DNA from: Streptomyces sp. NBC_00178
GTDB lineage: Bacteria > Actinomycetota > Actinomycetes > Streptomycetales > Streptomycetaceae
Direction: 5' to 3'
NCBI RefSeq assembly: GCF_036206005.1
Contig: NZ_CP108143.1
Location: forward strand, 5,361,501-5,425,500
DNA: 64,000 bases
Positions 26,896 to 36,191 of the stretch are shown here, piece after piece; position 1 is the stretch's first letter, and each line of letters begins with the position of its first letter. A program made the position numbers and the translations under genes. The notes under the pieces are model-generated. The model searched no databases. It saw only the letters and a program-made list of their open reading frames with translations, and was not told the origin of the DNA.

Positions 26896-28149
26896 ATGAG
26901 CGACAGCCCCGCACCCCTCGCCGACCCGCATCTCGTCTTCGACGCCGTGGACGGCCGCCGGGATCTCGTGATCCTCGGCTCCACCGGGTCCATCGGCACC
27001 CAGGCCATCGACCTGGTGCTCCGCAACCCCGGCCGTTTCCGTGTCACCGCGCTCTCCGCGGCGGGCGGCAGGGTCCAGCTCCTCGCCGAGCAGGCCGCAC
27101 AGCTGCGGGTGCGTACCGTCGCCGTCGCCGACGCGGACAAGGTGCCGGCCCTCCGGGACGCCCTGCGCGAGGCGTACGGGGCGGGGGAGCCGCTGCCCGC
27201 GATCCTGGCCGGACCCGACGCCGCGACGGAGCTGGCCGCGAGCACGTGCCACACCGTGCTGAACGGGATCACCGGCTCGATCGGCCTCGCGCCCACGCTC
27301 GCCGCCCTGAAGGCCGGCCGCACCCTCGCCCTGGCCAACAAGGAGTCGCTGATCGTCGGCGGTCCCCTGGTGAAGGCGCTCGCGGCCCCGGGCCAGATCA
27401 TCCCGGTCGACTCCGAGCACGCGGCCCTCTTCCAGGCGATCGCCGCGGGCAAGCGCGCCGACGTGCGCAAGCTCGTCGTGACCGCATCGGGCGGGCCGTT
27501 CCGGGGCCGTACGCGCGCCGAGCTGGCCGACGTCACCAGGGAGCAGGCGCTCGCCCACCCGACCTGGGCCATGGGGCCGGTCATCACCGTCAACTCCGCG
27601 ACCCTGGTCAACAAGGGCCTGGAGGTCATCGAGGCGCACCTCCTCTACGACATCCCGTTCGACCGGATCGAGGTCGTGGTCCACCCCCAGTCGTACGTTC
27701 ACTCGATGGTGGAGTTCACCGACGGCTCCACGCTCGCCCAGGCCACCCCGCCCGACATGGGGGGTCCCATCGCCATCGGCCTCGGCTGGCCCGAGCGGGT
27801 CCCGGACGCCGCTCCCGCCTTCGACTGGACGAAGGCGTCCAGCTGGGAGTTCTTCCCGCTGGACACCGAGGCGTTCCCGTCCGTCGGCCTCGCCCGGCAC
27901 GTCGGCACCCTCGGCGGCACCGCCCCCGCCGTGTTCAACGCGGCCAACGAGGAGTGCGTGGACGCGTTCCTGGCGGGACGGCTGCCCTTCAACGGCATCA
28001 TGGATACGGTCACAGCGGTGGTGGCCGAACACGGCACACCCGCCACGGGAACTTCGCTGACGGTCGCGGACGTCCTCGAAGCGGAGACCTGGGCCCGTGC
28101 CCGGGCCCGCGAACTCTCGGCGGCAGCGACAGCGGAGGCGCACGTATGA
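26896..28149 (+). CDS. dxr: 1-deoxy-D-xylulose-5-phosphate reductoisomerase
   Basis: A 417-residue IspC. NADPH binds the N-terminal LGSTGSIGTQ loop; LALANKESLIVGG and PVDSEHAALFQ provide the metal and substrate site, and NAANEE lies in the C-terminal part. It makes 2-C-methyl-D-erythritol 4-phosphate, the committed MEP-pathway step. ATG 26896 is chosen; AACAAT 7 bases upstream suggests a leaderless transcript. ATG 26887 and an upstream extension are alternatives. The stop overlaps the ATG of rseP (ATGA), and ispG follows, so the segment pairs two MEP genes with a membrane protease. Confidence 0.94.
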   Translation: MSDSPAPLADPHLVFDAVDGRRDLVILGSTGSIGTQAIDLVLRNPGRFRVTALSAAGGRVQLLAEQAAQLRVRTVAVADADKVPALRDALREAYGAGEPLPAILAGPDAATELAASTCHTVLNGITGSIGLAPTLAALKAGRTLALANKESLIVGGPLVKALAAPGQIIPVDSEHAALFQAIAAGKRADVRKLVVTASGGPFRGRTRAELADVTREQALAHPTWAMGPVITVNSATLVNKGLEVIEAHLLYDIPFDRIEVVVHPQSYVHSMVEFTDGSTLAQATPPDMGGPIAIGLGWPERVPDAAPAFDWTKASSWEFFPLDTEAFPSVGLARHVGTLGGTAPAVFNAANEECVDAFLAGRLPFNGIMDTVTAVVAEHGTPATGTSLTVADVLEAETWARARARELSAAATAEAHV

Positions 28150-29456
28150 GTACGACGACGATCCTGATGACGGTCCTGGGGATCGCCATCTTCGCCGTGG
28201 GGCTGCTGTTCTCGATCGCCTGGCACGAACTCGGCCACCTCTCGACGGCCAAGCTCTTCGGCATCAGGGTCCCGCAGTACATGGTCGGCTTCGGCCCGAC
28301 GGTCTGGTCGCGGAAGAAGGGCGACACCGAGTACGGCATCAAGGCGATCCCCGCGGGCGGCTACATCCGCATGATCGGCATGTTCCCGCCGGGCGCCGAC
28401 GGACGGCTGGAGGCGCGCTCCACCTCCCCGTGGCGCGGGATGATCGAGGACGCCAGGTCCGCCGCCTTCGAGGAGCTCCAGCCGGGCGACGAGTCCCGCC
28501 TCTTCTACACGCGCAAGCCGTGGAAGCGCGTGATCGTGATGTTCGCCGGGCCCTTCATGAACCTGGTCCTGGCCGTCGTGATCTTCATGGGCGTCGCGAT
28601 GACCTTCGGATTCCAGACGCAGACCACCGAGGTCGCCGGCGTCCAGCAGTGCGTGATCGCGCAGAGCGAGAACCGCGACACCTGCAAGGCCTCCGACCCG
28701 GTCTCGCCGGCCAAGGCCGCGGGCCTGAAGGAGGGCGACAAGATCGTCGCCTTCGACGGGCAGAGGATCGACGACTGGGCCACGCTCTCGGACCGGATCC
28801 GCGAGACCACCGGCCCCGCCACCATCACCGTGCAGCGTGACGGCCGCGAACAGACCCTGAACGCGGTGCTGCGGAAGAACGCCGTCGCCAAGAAGGACGC
28901 CGACGGCGAGGTGGTCCCCGACCAGTACGTCACCGCCGGCTACCTCGGCTTCGCCGCGAACACGGAGATCCTGCCGCTCTCCTTCGGCGACTCGGTCGTC
29001 CGCATGGGCGACATGATCGAGAACGGCGTCGATTCGATCATCGCGCTGCCCACGAAGATCCCCGACCTGTGGAACGCGGCCTTCAGCGACGGCGAGCGCG
29101 CCGACGACTCGCCGGTCGGCGTGGTCGGCGCGGCCAGGATCGGCGGCGAGGTGATGAACCTCGACGTCCCGGCGCAGAACCAGATCGCGATGATGCTGTT
29201 CCTGCTGGCCGGCTTCAACCTCTCGCTGTTCCTGTTCAACATGCTGCCGCTGCTCCCGCTGGACGGCGGGCACATCGCGGGCGCGCTCTGGGAGGCCCTG
29301 CGGCGCAACGTGGCCAAGGTCTTCAAGCGCCCCGACCCCGGCCCGTTCGACGTGGCGAAGCTCATGCCGGTCGCCTACGTGGTCGCGGGCATCTTCATCT
29401 GCTTCACGCTGCTGGTGCTGGTCGCCGACATCGTGAACCCGGTGAAGATCACCTGA
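28146..29456 (+). CDS. rseP: Site-2 zinc metalloprotease, RseP-like
   Basis: A 436-residue M50-family intramembrane protease. The first membrane segment holds H27-E28-L-G-H31. A PDZ domain occupies roughly residues 160-260 (PAKAAGLKEGDKIVAFDG), and the last part has FNMLPLLPLDGGHI, which supplies the third zinc ligand Asp. It probably cuts membrane-bound anti-sigma factors or signal peptides during envelope stress. The ATG overlaps the dxr stop, giving translational coupling. RseP commonly sits between dxr and ispG in actinobacteria. Confidence 0.92.
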   Translation: MSTTTILMTVLGIAIFAVGLLFSIAWHELGHLSTAKLFGIRVPQYMVGFGPTVWSRKKGDTEYGIKAIPAGGYIRMIGMFPPGADGRLEARSTSPWRGMIEDARSAAFEELQPGDESRLFYTRKPWKRVIVMFAGPFMNLVLAVVIFMGVAMTFGFQTQTTEVAGVQQCVIAQSENRDTCKASDPVSPAKAAGLKEGDKIVAFDGQRIDDWATLSDRIRETTGPATITVQRDGREQTLNAVLRKNAVAKKDADGEVVPDQYVTAGYLGFAANTEILPLSFGDSVVRMGDMIENGVDSIIALPTKIPDLWNAAFSDGERADDSPVGVVGAARIGGEVMNLDVPAQNQIAMMLFLLAGFNLSLFLFNMLPLLPLDGGHIAGALWEALRRNVAKVFKRPDPGPFDVAKLMPVAYVVAGIFICFTLLVLVADIVNPVKIT

Positions 29457-29637
29457 CGCCTCACACGCCCCACAGGTGGCGGCCGGTCGCACAGGTGGTG
29501 TCCGGCCGCACACCGAAGGGCGGGCTTGACGACGGGATGCACCCCGTTCCCCTCCGGTGCCGTAACCTCGAAGCCCGGAGCCCGCTGTTCTCGGGACCTC
29601 GATCCACACTGATCCACACCTTGGGGATGCTCAGCGC

Positions 29638-30795
29638 ATGACTGCGATTTCTCTCGGAATGCCGGCCGTTCCGACCAAGCTCGCCGACCGACGGGTCAGC
29701 CGACAGATCCAGGTCGGGTCGGTGGCGGTCGGTGGGGACGCACCTGTGTCGGTGCAGTCGATGACGACGACGCGGACGTCGGACATCGGTGCGACGTTGC
29801 AGCAGATCGCGGAGCTGACGGCTTCGGGGTGTCAGATCGTGCGGGTGGCGTGTCCGACGCAGGATGACGCGGACGCGTTGGCGACGATCGCGAGGAAGTC
29901 GCAGATCCCGGTGATCGCGGACATTCATTTCCAGCCGAAGTACGTGTTCGCGGCGATCGACGCGGGGTGTGCGGCGGTGCGGGTGAATCCGGGGAACATC
30001 AAGCAGTTCGACGACAAGGTGAAGGAGATCGCGAAGGCCGCGGGCGATGCGGGCACCCCGATCCGGATCGGTGTGAACGCCGGCTCGCTGGACGCGCGAC
30101 TCCTGAAGAAGTACGGGAAGGCGACGCCGGAGGCTCTGGTGGAGTCGGCCCTCTGGGAGGCGTCGCTGTTCGAGGAGCACGGGTTCCGGGACATCAAGAT
30201 CTCGGTGAAGCACAACGACCCGGTCGTGATGGTGAACGCCTACCGTCAGCTGGCCGCGCAGTCGGACTATCCCCTCCACCTGGGCGTGACCGAGGCGGGT
30301 CCCGCGTTCCAGGGGACGATCAAGTCGGCGGTGGCGTTCGGTGCGCTGCTCTCCGAGGGGATCGGGGACACGATCCGTGTGTCGCTGTCGGCTCCTCCGG
30401 CGGAGGAGGTCAAGGTCGGTCTGCAGATCCTGGAGGCGCTGAACCTGAAGCAGCGGCGCCTGGAGATCGTGTCCTGCCCGTCGTGCGGGCGGGCGCAGGT
30501 GGACGTGTACAAGCTGGCGGACCAGGTGAGTGCGGGCCTTGAGGGTATGGAGGTCCCGCTGCGGGTCGCGGTGATGGGCTGTGTGGTGAACGGTCCGGGT
30601 GAGGCGCGTGAGGCCGATCTGGGTGTGGCGTCCGGGAACGGCAAGGGTCAGATCTTCGTGAAGGGCGAGGTCATCAAGACCGTCCCGGAGTCGAAGATCG
30701 TGGAGACCCTGATCGAGGAGGCCATGAAGATCGCGGAGCAGATGGAGAAGGACGGCATCGCCTCGGGCGAGCCCCAGGTCTCCATCGCCGGCTGA
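29638..30795 (+). CDS. ispG: 4-hydroxy-3-methylbut-2-en-1-yl diphosphate synthase
   Basis: A 385-residue GcpE/IspG. The N-terminal TIM-barrel includes VGGDAPVSVQSMTTT. The C-terminal [4Fe-4S] ligands appear in SCPSCGR and MGCVVNGPGEA, with the conserved Glu in the latter. It reduces methylerythritol cyclodiphosphate, the penultimate MEP step. From about 29730 to 30650 codon choice shifts to NCG/GTG/TTG/CGG, unlike the C-ending codons of neighbours. A perfect terminator hairpin follows. Confidence 0.95.
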   Translation: MTAISLGMPAVPTKLADRRVSRQIQVGSVAVGGDAPVSVQSMTTTRTSDIGATLQQIAELTASGCQIVRVACPTQDDADALATIARKSQIPVIADIHFQPKYVFAAIDAGCAAVRVNPGNIKQFDDKVKEIAKAAGDAGTPIRIGVNAGSLDARLLKKYGKATPEALVESALWEASLFEEHGFRDIKISVKHNDPVVMVNAYRQLAAQSDYPLHLGVTEAGPAFQGTIKSAVAFGALLSEGIGDTIRVSLSAPPAEEVKVGLQILEALNLKQRRLEIVSCPSCGRAQVDVYKLADQVSAGLEGMEVPLRVAVMGCVVNGPGEAREADLGVASGNGKGQIFVKGEVIKTVPESKIVETLIEEAMKIAEQMEKDGIASGEPQVSIAG

Positions 30796-30814
30796 CCCCC
30801 CCCGAACGCGTTCC

Positions 30815-30850
30815 GCCGTGCCCCGCAGGCCGTGTCCTGCGGGGCACGGC
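30815..30850 (+). terminator. Terminator after ispG
   Basis: A 15-pair perfect stem (GCCGTGCCCCGCAGG with its complement) closes a six-base loop 20 bases after the ispG stop. Confidence 0.75.
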
Positions 30851-30947
30851 CGTGTCCCCGTGCTATCGGTTCCCGAACCCGCGGGGGGCACCGCACAGCC
30901 TTCTTGGGTACAGTGCGGACATCAGCAGACCGTTTGGTGAGGCCCCA

Positions 30948-31793
30948 GTGTTGACGCAGACCACTACCCGGGTCCTCGACCCCGGCGAGCTTCCCGCCGC
31001 GCTCGCCATCCTCGAGAGCGAACCCGTGGACAACGCGTTCGTGGCCGCCCGCGTCCAGATCGCCGGCCTCGACCCCTGGCGCCTCGGCGGCGAGATGTGG
31101 GGCTGGTACGCCGACGGACGCCTCCGCTCGCTCTGCTACTCCGGCGCCAACCTCGTGCCCATCTGCGCCACCCCCGAGGCCATCAGGGCCTTCGCGGACC
31201 GCGCCCGCAGAGCCGGCCGCCGCTGCTCCTCCATCGTCGGCCCCGCGGGCCCCACCACCCAGCTGTGGCGTCTGCTCGAACCGAGCTGGGGTCCCGCCCG
31301 CGAGGTCCGGCCCCACCAGCCGCTCATGGTCACCGAGAGCCCCTCCGCACAGATCGCCCCCGACCCCCTCGTACGCAGGGTCCGCAGGGACGAGATCGAC
31401 ATCCTCATGCCGGCCTGCGTGGCCATGTTCACCGAGGAGGTCGGTGTCTCCCCGCTCGCGGGCGACGGCGGACTCCTCTACCAGGCGCGCGTCGCGGAGC
31501 TGATCACCACCGGCCGGTCCTTCGCGCGCATAGAGGACGGCCGGGTCCTGTTCAAGGCGGAGATCGGCGCCGCCACCTCGCGCGCCTGCCAGATCCAGGG
31601 CGTCTGGGTGGCCCCCGAGGCCCGGGGCCAAGGGCTCTCCGAGACCGGCATGGCCGCCGTCCTGCGCCACGCGCTCAGCGACGTGGCACCGATCGTGAGC
31701 CTGTACGTGAACGACTACAACACCCCCGCCCGCAGGGCCTACAGCCGCGTCGGCTTCCGCGAGACGGGCGCGTTCATGAGCGTGCTGTTCTGA
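30948..31793 (+). CDS. GNAT acetyltransferase with DUF4081 N-terminal domain
   Basis: A 281-residue protein. The N-terminal DUF4081-type domain (about 1-135) is a degenerate GNAT fold; the C-terminal domain has the acetyl-CoA loop VWVAPEARGQGLSETGMAAV and SLYVNDYNTPARRAYSRVGF. Substrate is unknown. GTG 30948 is chosen because GGTGAGG precedes it by 6 bases. A second acetyltransferase follows 29 bases later, then proS. Confidence 0.85.
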   Translation: MLTQTTTRVLDPGELPAALAILESEPVDNAFVAARVQIAGLDPWRLGGEMWGWYADGRLRSLCYSGANLVPICATPEAIRAFADRARRAGRRCSSIVGPAGPTTQLWRLLEPSWGPAREVRPHQPLMVTESPSAQIAPDPLVRRVRRDEIDILMPACVAMFTEEVGVSPLAGDGGLLYQARVAELITTGRSFARIEDGRVLFKAEIGAATSRACQIQGVWVAPEARGQGLSETGMAAVLRHALSDVAPIVSLYVNDYNTPARRAYSRVGFRETGAFMSVLF

Positions 31794-31822
31794 CCCGGCC
31801 ACCCGGACAGTAGGGTTCCCGC

Positions 31823-32398
31823 ATGGCAGCAGCAACACCCGCGTCCCCCGGGGACATCGGGAGCCCCGACATCATGGTCGGACCGCTCGACCTCGCCGCC
31901 CGCGTCGACGAGGCGCTCGCCGTGCAGGCGCTCGCCTTCGGCCTCGGCCAGGACGAGATCGACGTACGCCGCCACATCGTGCTCCGGCACCTCGAACATC
32001 CGCAGGCGCGCGCACTCGGCGCCACCACCGCGGACGGACGGCTCGTCGGGTTCGTCTACGGGCTGCCGAACCACCGGACGCACTGGTGGTCCACCGTCGT
32101 CGAGCCGTACCTGCGCGCCACCGGAACCGACGACTGGCTCGACGACTCGTTCGTGATCACCGAACTGCACGTCCACCCGGGTTTCCAGCAGCGCGGCATC
32201 GGACGTGAGCTCATCACCACCATCACCGACGCCGTCGGCCTGCCGCGCTCCATCCTCTCGGCGATCGACACCGAGAGCCCCGCCCGGGGCCTCTACCGGG
32301 CCCTGGGATACCAGGACCTGGCCCGGCAGGTGCTCTTCCCGAGCGCACCCAAGCCCTACGCGGTGATGGGCGCGCCCCTGCCGCTGCGCCGCGGCTGA
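31823..32398 (+). CDS. GNAT family N-acetyltransferase
   Basis: A 191-residue single-domain GNAT protein. LHVHPGFQQRGIGRELITTI is the acetyl-CoA binding loop, and SPARGLYRALGYQ the final strand-helix. TAGGGT (31811-31816) lies 6 bases before ATG 31823 with no ribosome-binding site, so the transcript is probably leaderless. Substrate is unknown; its neighbours, a second acetyltransferase and proS, do not define one. Confidence 0.82.
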   Translation: MAAATPASPGDIGSPDIMVGPLDLAARVDEALAVQALAFGLGQDEIDVRRHIVLRHLEHPQARALGATTADGRLVGFVYGLPNHRTHWWSTVVEPYLRATGTDDWLDDSFVITELHVHPGFQQRGIGRELITTITDAVGLPRSILSAIDTESPARGLYRALGYQDLARQVLFPSAPKPYAVMGAPLPLRRG

Positions 32399-32470
32399 GG
32401 AATCGATTTCCGCCCGCGCGGGCCGCCCGGCTAACCTCGGGCTCACCACCCTTGCGAGCAGGAGTTCATC

Positions 32471-34174
32471 ATGGCCCAGGTCCAGCGCATGTCCCGATTG
32501 ATGATCAAGACACTGCGCGACGACCCGGCGGACGCCGAGACGCTCAACCACAAGCTCCTCGTCCGCGCCGGATACGTGCGCCGCACCGCGGCCGGCATCT
32601 GGTCCTGGCTGCCCCTCGGCAAGAAGGTCCTGGAGAACATCACCCGCGTCGTGCGCGAGGAGATGGACGCCATCGGCGGCCAGGAGGTGCTGCTCCCCGC
32701 CCTGCTGCCCAAGGAGGCGTACGAGGCGAGCGGCCGCTACGACGAGTACGGCGACCTGCTCTTCCGGCTCCAGGACCGCAAGGGCGCCGACTACCTCCTC
32801 GGCCCGACCCACGAGGAGGTCTTCACCCAGATCGTGAAGGACATGTGCTCGTCCTACAAGGACCTGCCCGTGATCCTCTACCAGATCCAGACCAAGTACC
32901 GCGACGAGGCCCGCCCCCGCGCCGGTGTGCTGCGCGGCCGCGAGTTCCAGATGAAGGACTCGTACTCCTTCGACACCACCGACGAGGGACTCGCCGAGGC
33001 GTACCAGCTCCACCGCGCCGCCTACATCCGCATCTTCGAGCGCCTGGGCCTCGACCACCGCGTCGTGTCCGCGGTCTCCGGTGCCATGGGCGGCTCGGCG
33101 TCCGAGGAGTTCCTGGCGCCCGCGCCGGCCGGCGAGGACACCTTCGTCGACTGCCCCCACTGCGACTATGCCGCCAACACCGAGGCCGTGACGTACAAGG
33201 TCACGACCGTCGCCGACGCCTCGGCGACCGGCGCCGTCGAGGAGCTGGACACCCCCGACACCCCGACCATCGAGACCCTCGCTGCCCACCTCGGGGTGGA
33301 TGCCTCCGCCACCCTGAAGAACCTGCTGGTCAAGGTCGACGGCGAGATCGTGGCCGTGGGCGTGCCCGGCGACCGCGAGGTCGACCTGGGCAAGCTCGGC
33401 GAGCACCTCGCCCCCGCCGTCGTCGAGCTCGTCACCGCCGAGGACTTCGTGGGCCGCCCCGACCTCGTGCGCGGCTACGTCGGCCCGCAGGGCCTGGAGA
33501 AGGTCCGCTACATCGCCGACCCCCGCGTCGCCGCCGGCACCGCCTGGATCACGGGCGCCAACAAGGAGGGCGTGCACGCGAAGAACGTCGTCGCGGGCCG
33601 CGACTTCGAGGTCGACGACTACCTCGACGTCGTCGTCGTCGAGGCGGGCGACCCCTGCCCCAAGTGCGGCACCGGCCTCCAGGTGGACCGCGCCATCGAG
33701 ATCGGCCACATCTTCCAGCTCGGCCGCAAGTACGCCGACATCTTCTCCCTCGACGTGCTCGGCCAGCAGGGCAAGCCGGTCCGCGTCACGATGGGCTCGT
33801 ACGGCATCGGGGTCTCCCGCGCCGTGGCCGCCCTCGCCGAGCAGACCGCCGACGACAAGGGCCTGTGCTGGCCCCGTGAGGTCGCCCCGGCCGACGTGCA
33901 CGTCGTCGCCGCCGGCAAGGCGCTCCAGACCGAGCTGGCCCTGGAGGTCTCCGAGAAGCTGAGCGCCGCGGGCCTGCGGGTCCTGGTCGACGACCGCGCG
34001 GGTGTCTCGCCCGGCGTGAAGTTCACCGACTCCGAGCTGATCGGTGTCCCGAAGATCCTCGTCGCGGGCCGCCGTTCGGCGGAGGGCGTCCTGGAGCTGA
34101 AGGACCGCCGCACCGGGGAGCGCGAGGAGCTCACCGTCGACGAGGCGATCGCCCGGCTGACCGACCAGGGCTGA
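32471..34174 (+). CDS. proS: Prolyl-tRNA synthetase
   Basis: A 567-residue class II aminoacyl-tRNA synthetase of the bacterial type, with the INS editing domain between motifs 2 and 3 (roughly 225-395). The N terminus MSRLMIKTLRDDPADAE and the LLGPTHEEVFT and YRDEARPRAGVLRGREFQMKD segments are characteristic. The C-terminal anticodon-binding domain contains VLVDDRAGVSPGVKF. It charges tRNA-Pro in the cytosol. AGGAG lies 6 bases before ATG 32471. A perfect 15-pair hairpin separates it from the convergent pseudo-kinase gene. Confidence 0.95.
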   Translation: MAQVQRMSRLMIKTLRDDPADAETLNHKLLVRAGYVRRTAAGIWSWLPLGKKVLENITRVVREEMDAIGGQEVLLPALLPKEAYEASGRYDEYGDLLFRLQDRKGADYLLGPTHEEVFTQIVKDMCSSYKDLPVILYQIQTKYRDEARPRAGVLRGREFQMKDSYSFDTTDEGLAEAYQLHRAAYIRIFERLGLDHRVVSAVSGAMGGSASEEFLAPAPAGEDTFVDCPHCDYAANTEAVTYKVTTVADASATGAVEELDTPDTPTIETLAAHLGVDASATLKNLLVKVDGEIVAVGVPGDREVDLGKLGEHLAPAVVELVTAEDFVGRPDLVRGYVGPQGLEKVRYIADPRVAAGTAWITGANKEGVHAKNVVAGRDFEVDDYLDVVVVEAGDPCPKCGTGLQVDRAIEIGHIFQLGRKYADIFSLDVLGQQGKPVRVTMGSYGIGVSRAVAALAEQTADDKGLCWPREVAPADVHVVAAGKALQTELALEVSEKLSAAGLRVLVDDRAGVSPGVKFTDSELIGVPKILVAGRRSAEGVLELKDRRTGEREELTVDEAIARLTDQG

Positions 34175-34195
34175 ACCGGGCCGGCAGGACGGCAA

Positions 34196-34228
34196 GGAAG
34201 GGCCCCGCGCACCGCGCGGGGCCCTTCC
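34196..34228. terminator. Bidirectional terminator after proS
   Basis: GGAAGGGCCCCGCGC pairs perfectly with its complement over 15 bases around an ACC loop, between the convergent proS and phosphotransferase-like genes. Confidence 0.8.
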
Positions 34229-34235
34229 CGCACGC

Positions 34236-35156
34236 CTACAGCCAGCCGGCGAACTCCAGCGCCAGCTCGCCGTCCTGCCGCCGGCCCACCGTCAGCGACC
34301 GGGTGCCGGACTCGACCGCCCGGAACAGCGTCCAGCCGCGCAGCCGGTCCTGGTCCACCTCCAGCGAGTCGGCGAGCCGCTTGACCCGTCGTCGGGCCGT
34401 GACCGCGCCGCCCGGGGACGCGATCAAATCCTCGACCCGGTCGCGCGCCAGCCGCGCCAGGTCGTAGGCGCGCTCGCCGGTCAGCGGTTCCGGGCCGACC
34501 GCCAGCCAGGGCGCGCGCTCGGCGGAGAGGACCTTGCTCTGCCGGAAGTTGCCGTGCAGCAGGAGGAGTTCGGGCGGCTCCGCGACCAGCTCGTCACGCG
34601 CGGCGAGCGCGGCCGAGACGAGCGGGCCGAGCTCCGGCTCCCGTTCGGCGGCGGCCCTCATCTGCGCCGTCTGCCGGGCGGTGCGCCCGGTGACCGACTC
34701 GAAGGCGTGGCCGGCCGGGGGGTCGACCCACAGCCGCCGTACCGTGCCCGCCGCCTCCAGCAGGGCCTTCGCCTCGGGGAGCGAACGCAGCGACACCTCG
34801 TGGTGGAGCCGCTCCAGCAGCAGGGCGTCCTCCGGGACCCCGGCGTCCGCGCCGGTCAGGAGCTCGACGGCGCCCCAGCCGTTCCAGTGCGCGAGAGCGG
34901 CCCGCTCGAGTGCGGGCGCGGCACCTGGGGGCGCCACCTTCAAGGCGGCGGGCGTTCCGTCCTCCCGGTTCACCAGGAGGACGAGACTGCTGCGCCCCCC
35001 CGGTGCGACGACCCGGTCCGGGGTGACCCGGTGCCCCGCTGCGGACATCGCTTCGCCGGCGAGTGCGGGGAGCCGGCCGAGCCACTCGGCGGCGGCCGTG
35101 TCCCCGTACGTCTCGCCGAGCGCTCGCACCAGACGCGGCGGCGGTTCGAAACCCAT
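34236..35156 (-). CDS. Aminoglycoside-phosphotransferase-like protein, probable pseudokinase
   Basis: A 306-residue protein of the APH/streptomycin 6-kinase fold, with LKVAPPG and LLLERL in the N lobe. The catalytic loop that should read HGDxxxxN is HGNFRQSK (201-208), and the metal-binding IDPxP is VGPEP (220-224). The catalytic Asp, the Asn and the Mg-binding Asp are therefore all replaced, so phosphotransfer is doubtful. It may bind ATP or a partner without catalysis. ATG 35156 avoids overlap with the DUF4439 gene (stop at 35185) that a start at 35198 would give. Confidence 0.7.
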   Translation of the reverse strand: MGFEPPPRLVRALGETYGDTAAAEWLGRLPALAGEAMSAAGHRVTPDRVVAPGGRSSLVLLVNREDGTPAALKVAPPGAAPALERAALAHWNGWGAVELLTGADAGVPEDALLLERLHHEVSLRSLPEAKALLEAAGTVRRLWVDPPAGHAFESVTGRTARQTAQMRAAAEREPELGPLVSAALAARDELVAEPPELLLLHGNFRQSKVLSAERAPWLAVGPEPLTGERAYDLARLARDRVEDLIASPGGAVTARRRVKRLADSLEVDQDRLRGWTLFRAVESGTRSLTVGRRQDGELALEFAGWL

Positions 35157-35184
35157 ACGTGCCTTGTTCCCTTTCAGAGCCTGC

Positions 35185-35679
35185 TCAGTGCGTGACACCC
35201 GTGGAGCCCGCCTCCGCCGTGGTGTCCGGGGAGTCGGCCTTCTCCGCGAGCCCAGGAAAGGCTACGCCGGACCCGCGCCAGCGCACCGCGCGCACCGCGG
35301 CCTCCCGGAGCGCGCCCGCCGCGTCCTGCCGCAGGGGCCCCCGGGCGGCCCGTACGAGGTCGGAGTACACGCCCGCGACCCGCTCCTCCAGCACGGCCGC
35401 GAGCCGCATCGCGGAGGCCGGGTCCCGGACCGCGAACGGCAGGGCGTACGCGGCGTCCGCCGCCACCGGTGTGCCGCCGAGGTCACGCACGGTCCGGGCG
35501 AGGGTGTCACGCCGGGCGCGGTGGGCGTCGACGGCCGCCGTCGCGTCGTCGCGGCGGGCACCGTCCAGCCTGCCGCCCAGCGCCCCGTACCCGTACACCG
35601 CGGCGTGCTCGGCGGCGAGTGCCGCCTGCGCGGCGGTCAGCGGTTCATCGCCGCCGGTGCCGGCGGCCTCCTGTGTCAT
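35185..35679 (-). CDS. Ferritin-like DUF4439 domain protein
   Basis: A 164-residue Ala-rich helical protein with AALAAEHAAVYGYGALGG at its start, typical of DUF4439 ferritin-like proteins. Glu24 and His25 lie where metal ligands would be. Its ATG overlaps the stop of the lipoprotein upstream by 4 bases, so the two are coupled. Function is unknown; a diiron or metal-storage role is only an analogy. Confidence 0.78.
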   Translation of the reverse strand: MTQEAAGTGGDEPLTAAQAALAAEHAAVYGYGALGGRLDGARRDDATAAVDAHRARRDTLARTVRDLGGTPVAADAAYALPFAVRDPASAMRLAAVLEERVAGVYSDLVRAARGPLRQDAAGALREAAVRAVRWRGSGVAFPGLAEKADSPDTTAEAGSTGVTH

Positions 35680-36191
35680 GCCGGGGTCTCCTTGGCCAGC
35701 TCGGTCAGCAGATACGCGTGGGCGGCGCCGGCCGCGGCGATCGAGGCCAGCAGCCTGGCCAGTTCGGAATCGGCCTCCAGGAGGGCCGCGGCGCGTTCGT
35801 CGGCCACCCGCCGCTCCTGGGCGGCCAGCTCTCGCAGCGCCGCCTTCGCGTCGGTGGGGGGAGCGGGCGGGGCGGCGGCCGGCGGATCGCCCTCCGGCGG
35901 CCCGCCGAGTGCGGCCAGGTGCGCTCCCACCGCGGCCCTCAGGGGTGCGAGTCCGGCCTCCGTCAGGGGGTGCGCGGCGGAGACCCGGTCATAGCGGGCG
36001 AGCAGCGAGACCCCGGCGCGGGCGGCCGTGCTCCGCAGCGTGCCCCGTGCCCGGAGCGAGGCCGCCTCGGCCCGCGCGCGGGCGTTCCGCGGCTCGTCGG
36101 GCCCGCTCCCGCACCCTGTCAGCACCGCCCCCAGGGCGAAGGCCCCCGTAGCGGTGAGCGCCCCCCTGCGCGTCGTCCCCGTCCGGTGCAC
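35676..36191 (-). CDS. Lipoprotein of unknown function
   Basis: A 171-residue protein. A basic, hydrophobic N terminus leads to the lipobox VLTGC with Cys27, then an Ala-rich, mostly helical region rich in Arg and Glu. GTG 36191 is chosen because AAGGAG lies 4 bases upstream. It is co-transcribed with the DUF4439 gene and divergent from rimP; the 171-base gap at 36192-36362 holds both promoters. Confidence 0.72.
   Translation of the reverse strand: MHRTGTTRRGALTATGAFALGAVLTGCGSGPDEPRNARARAEAASLRARGTLRSTAARAGVSLLARYDRVSAAHPLTEAGLAPLRAAVGAHLAALGGPPEGDPPAAAPPAPPTDAKAALRELAAQERRVADERAAALLEADSELARLLASIAAAGAAHAYLLTELAKETPA

Noticed and set aside
34236..35156. Active aminoglycoside or streptomycin kinase
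   Set aside because: The catalytic HGD and IDP motifs are replaced, so the resistance annotation the fold would suggest is not supported.
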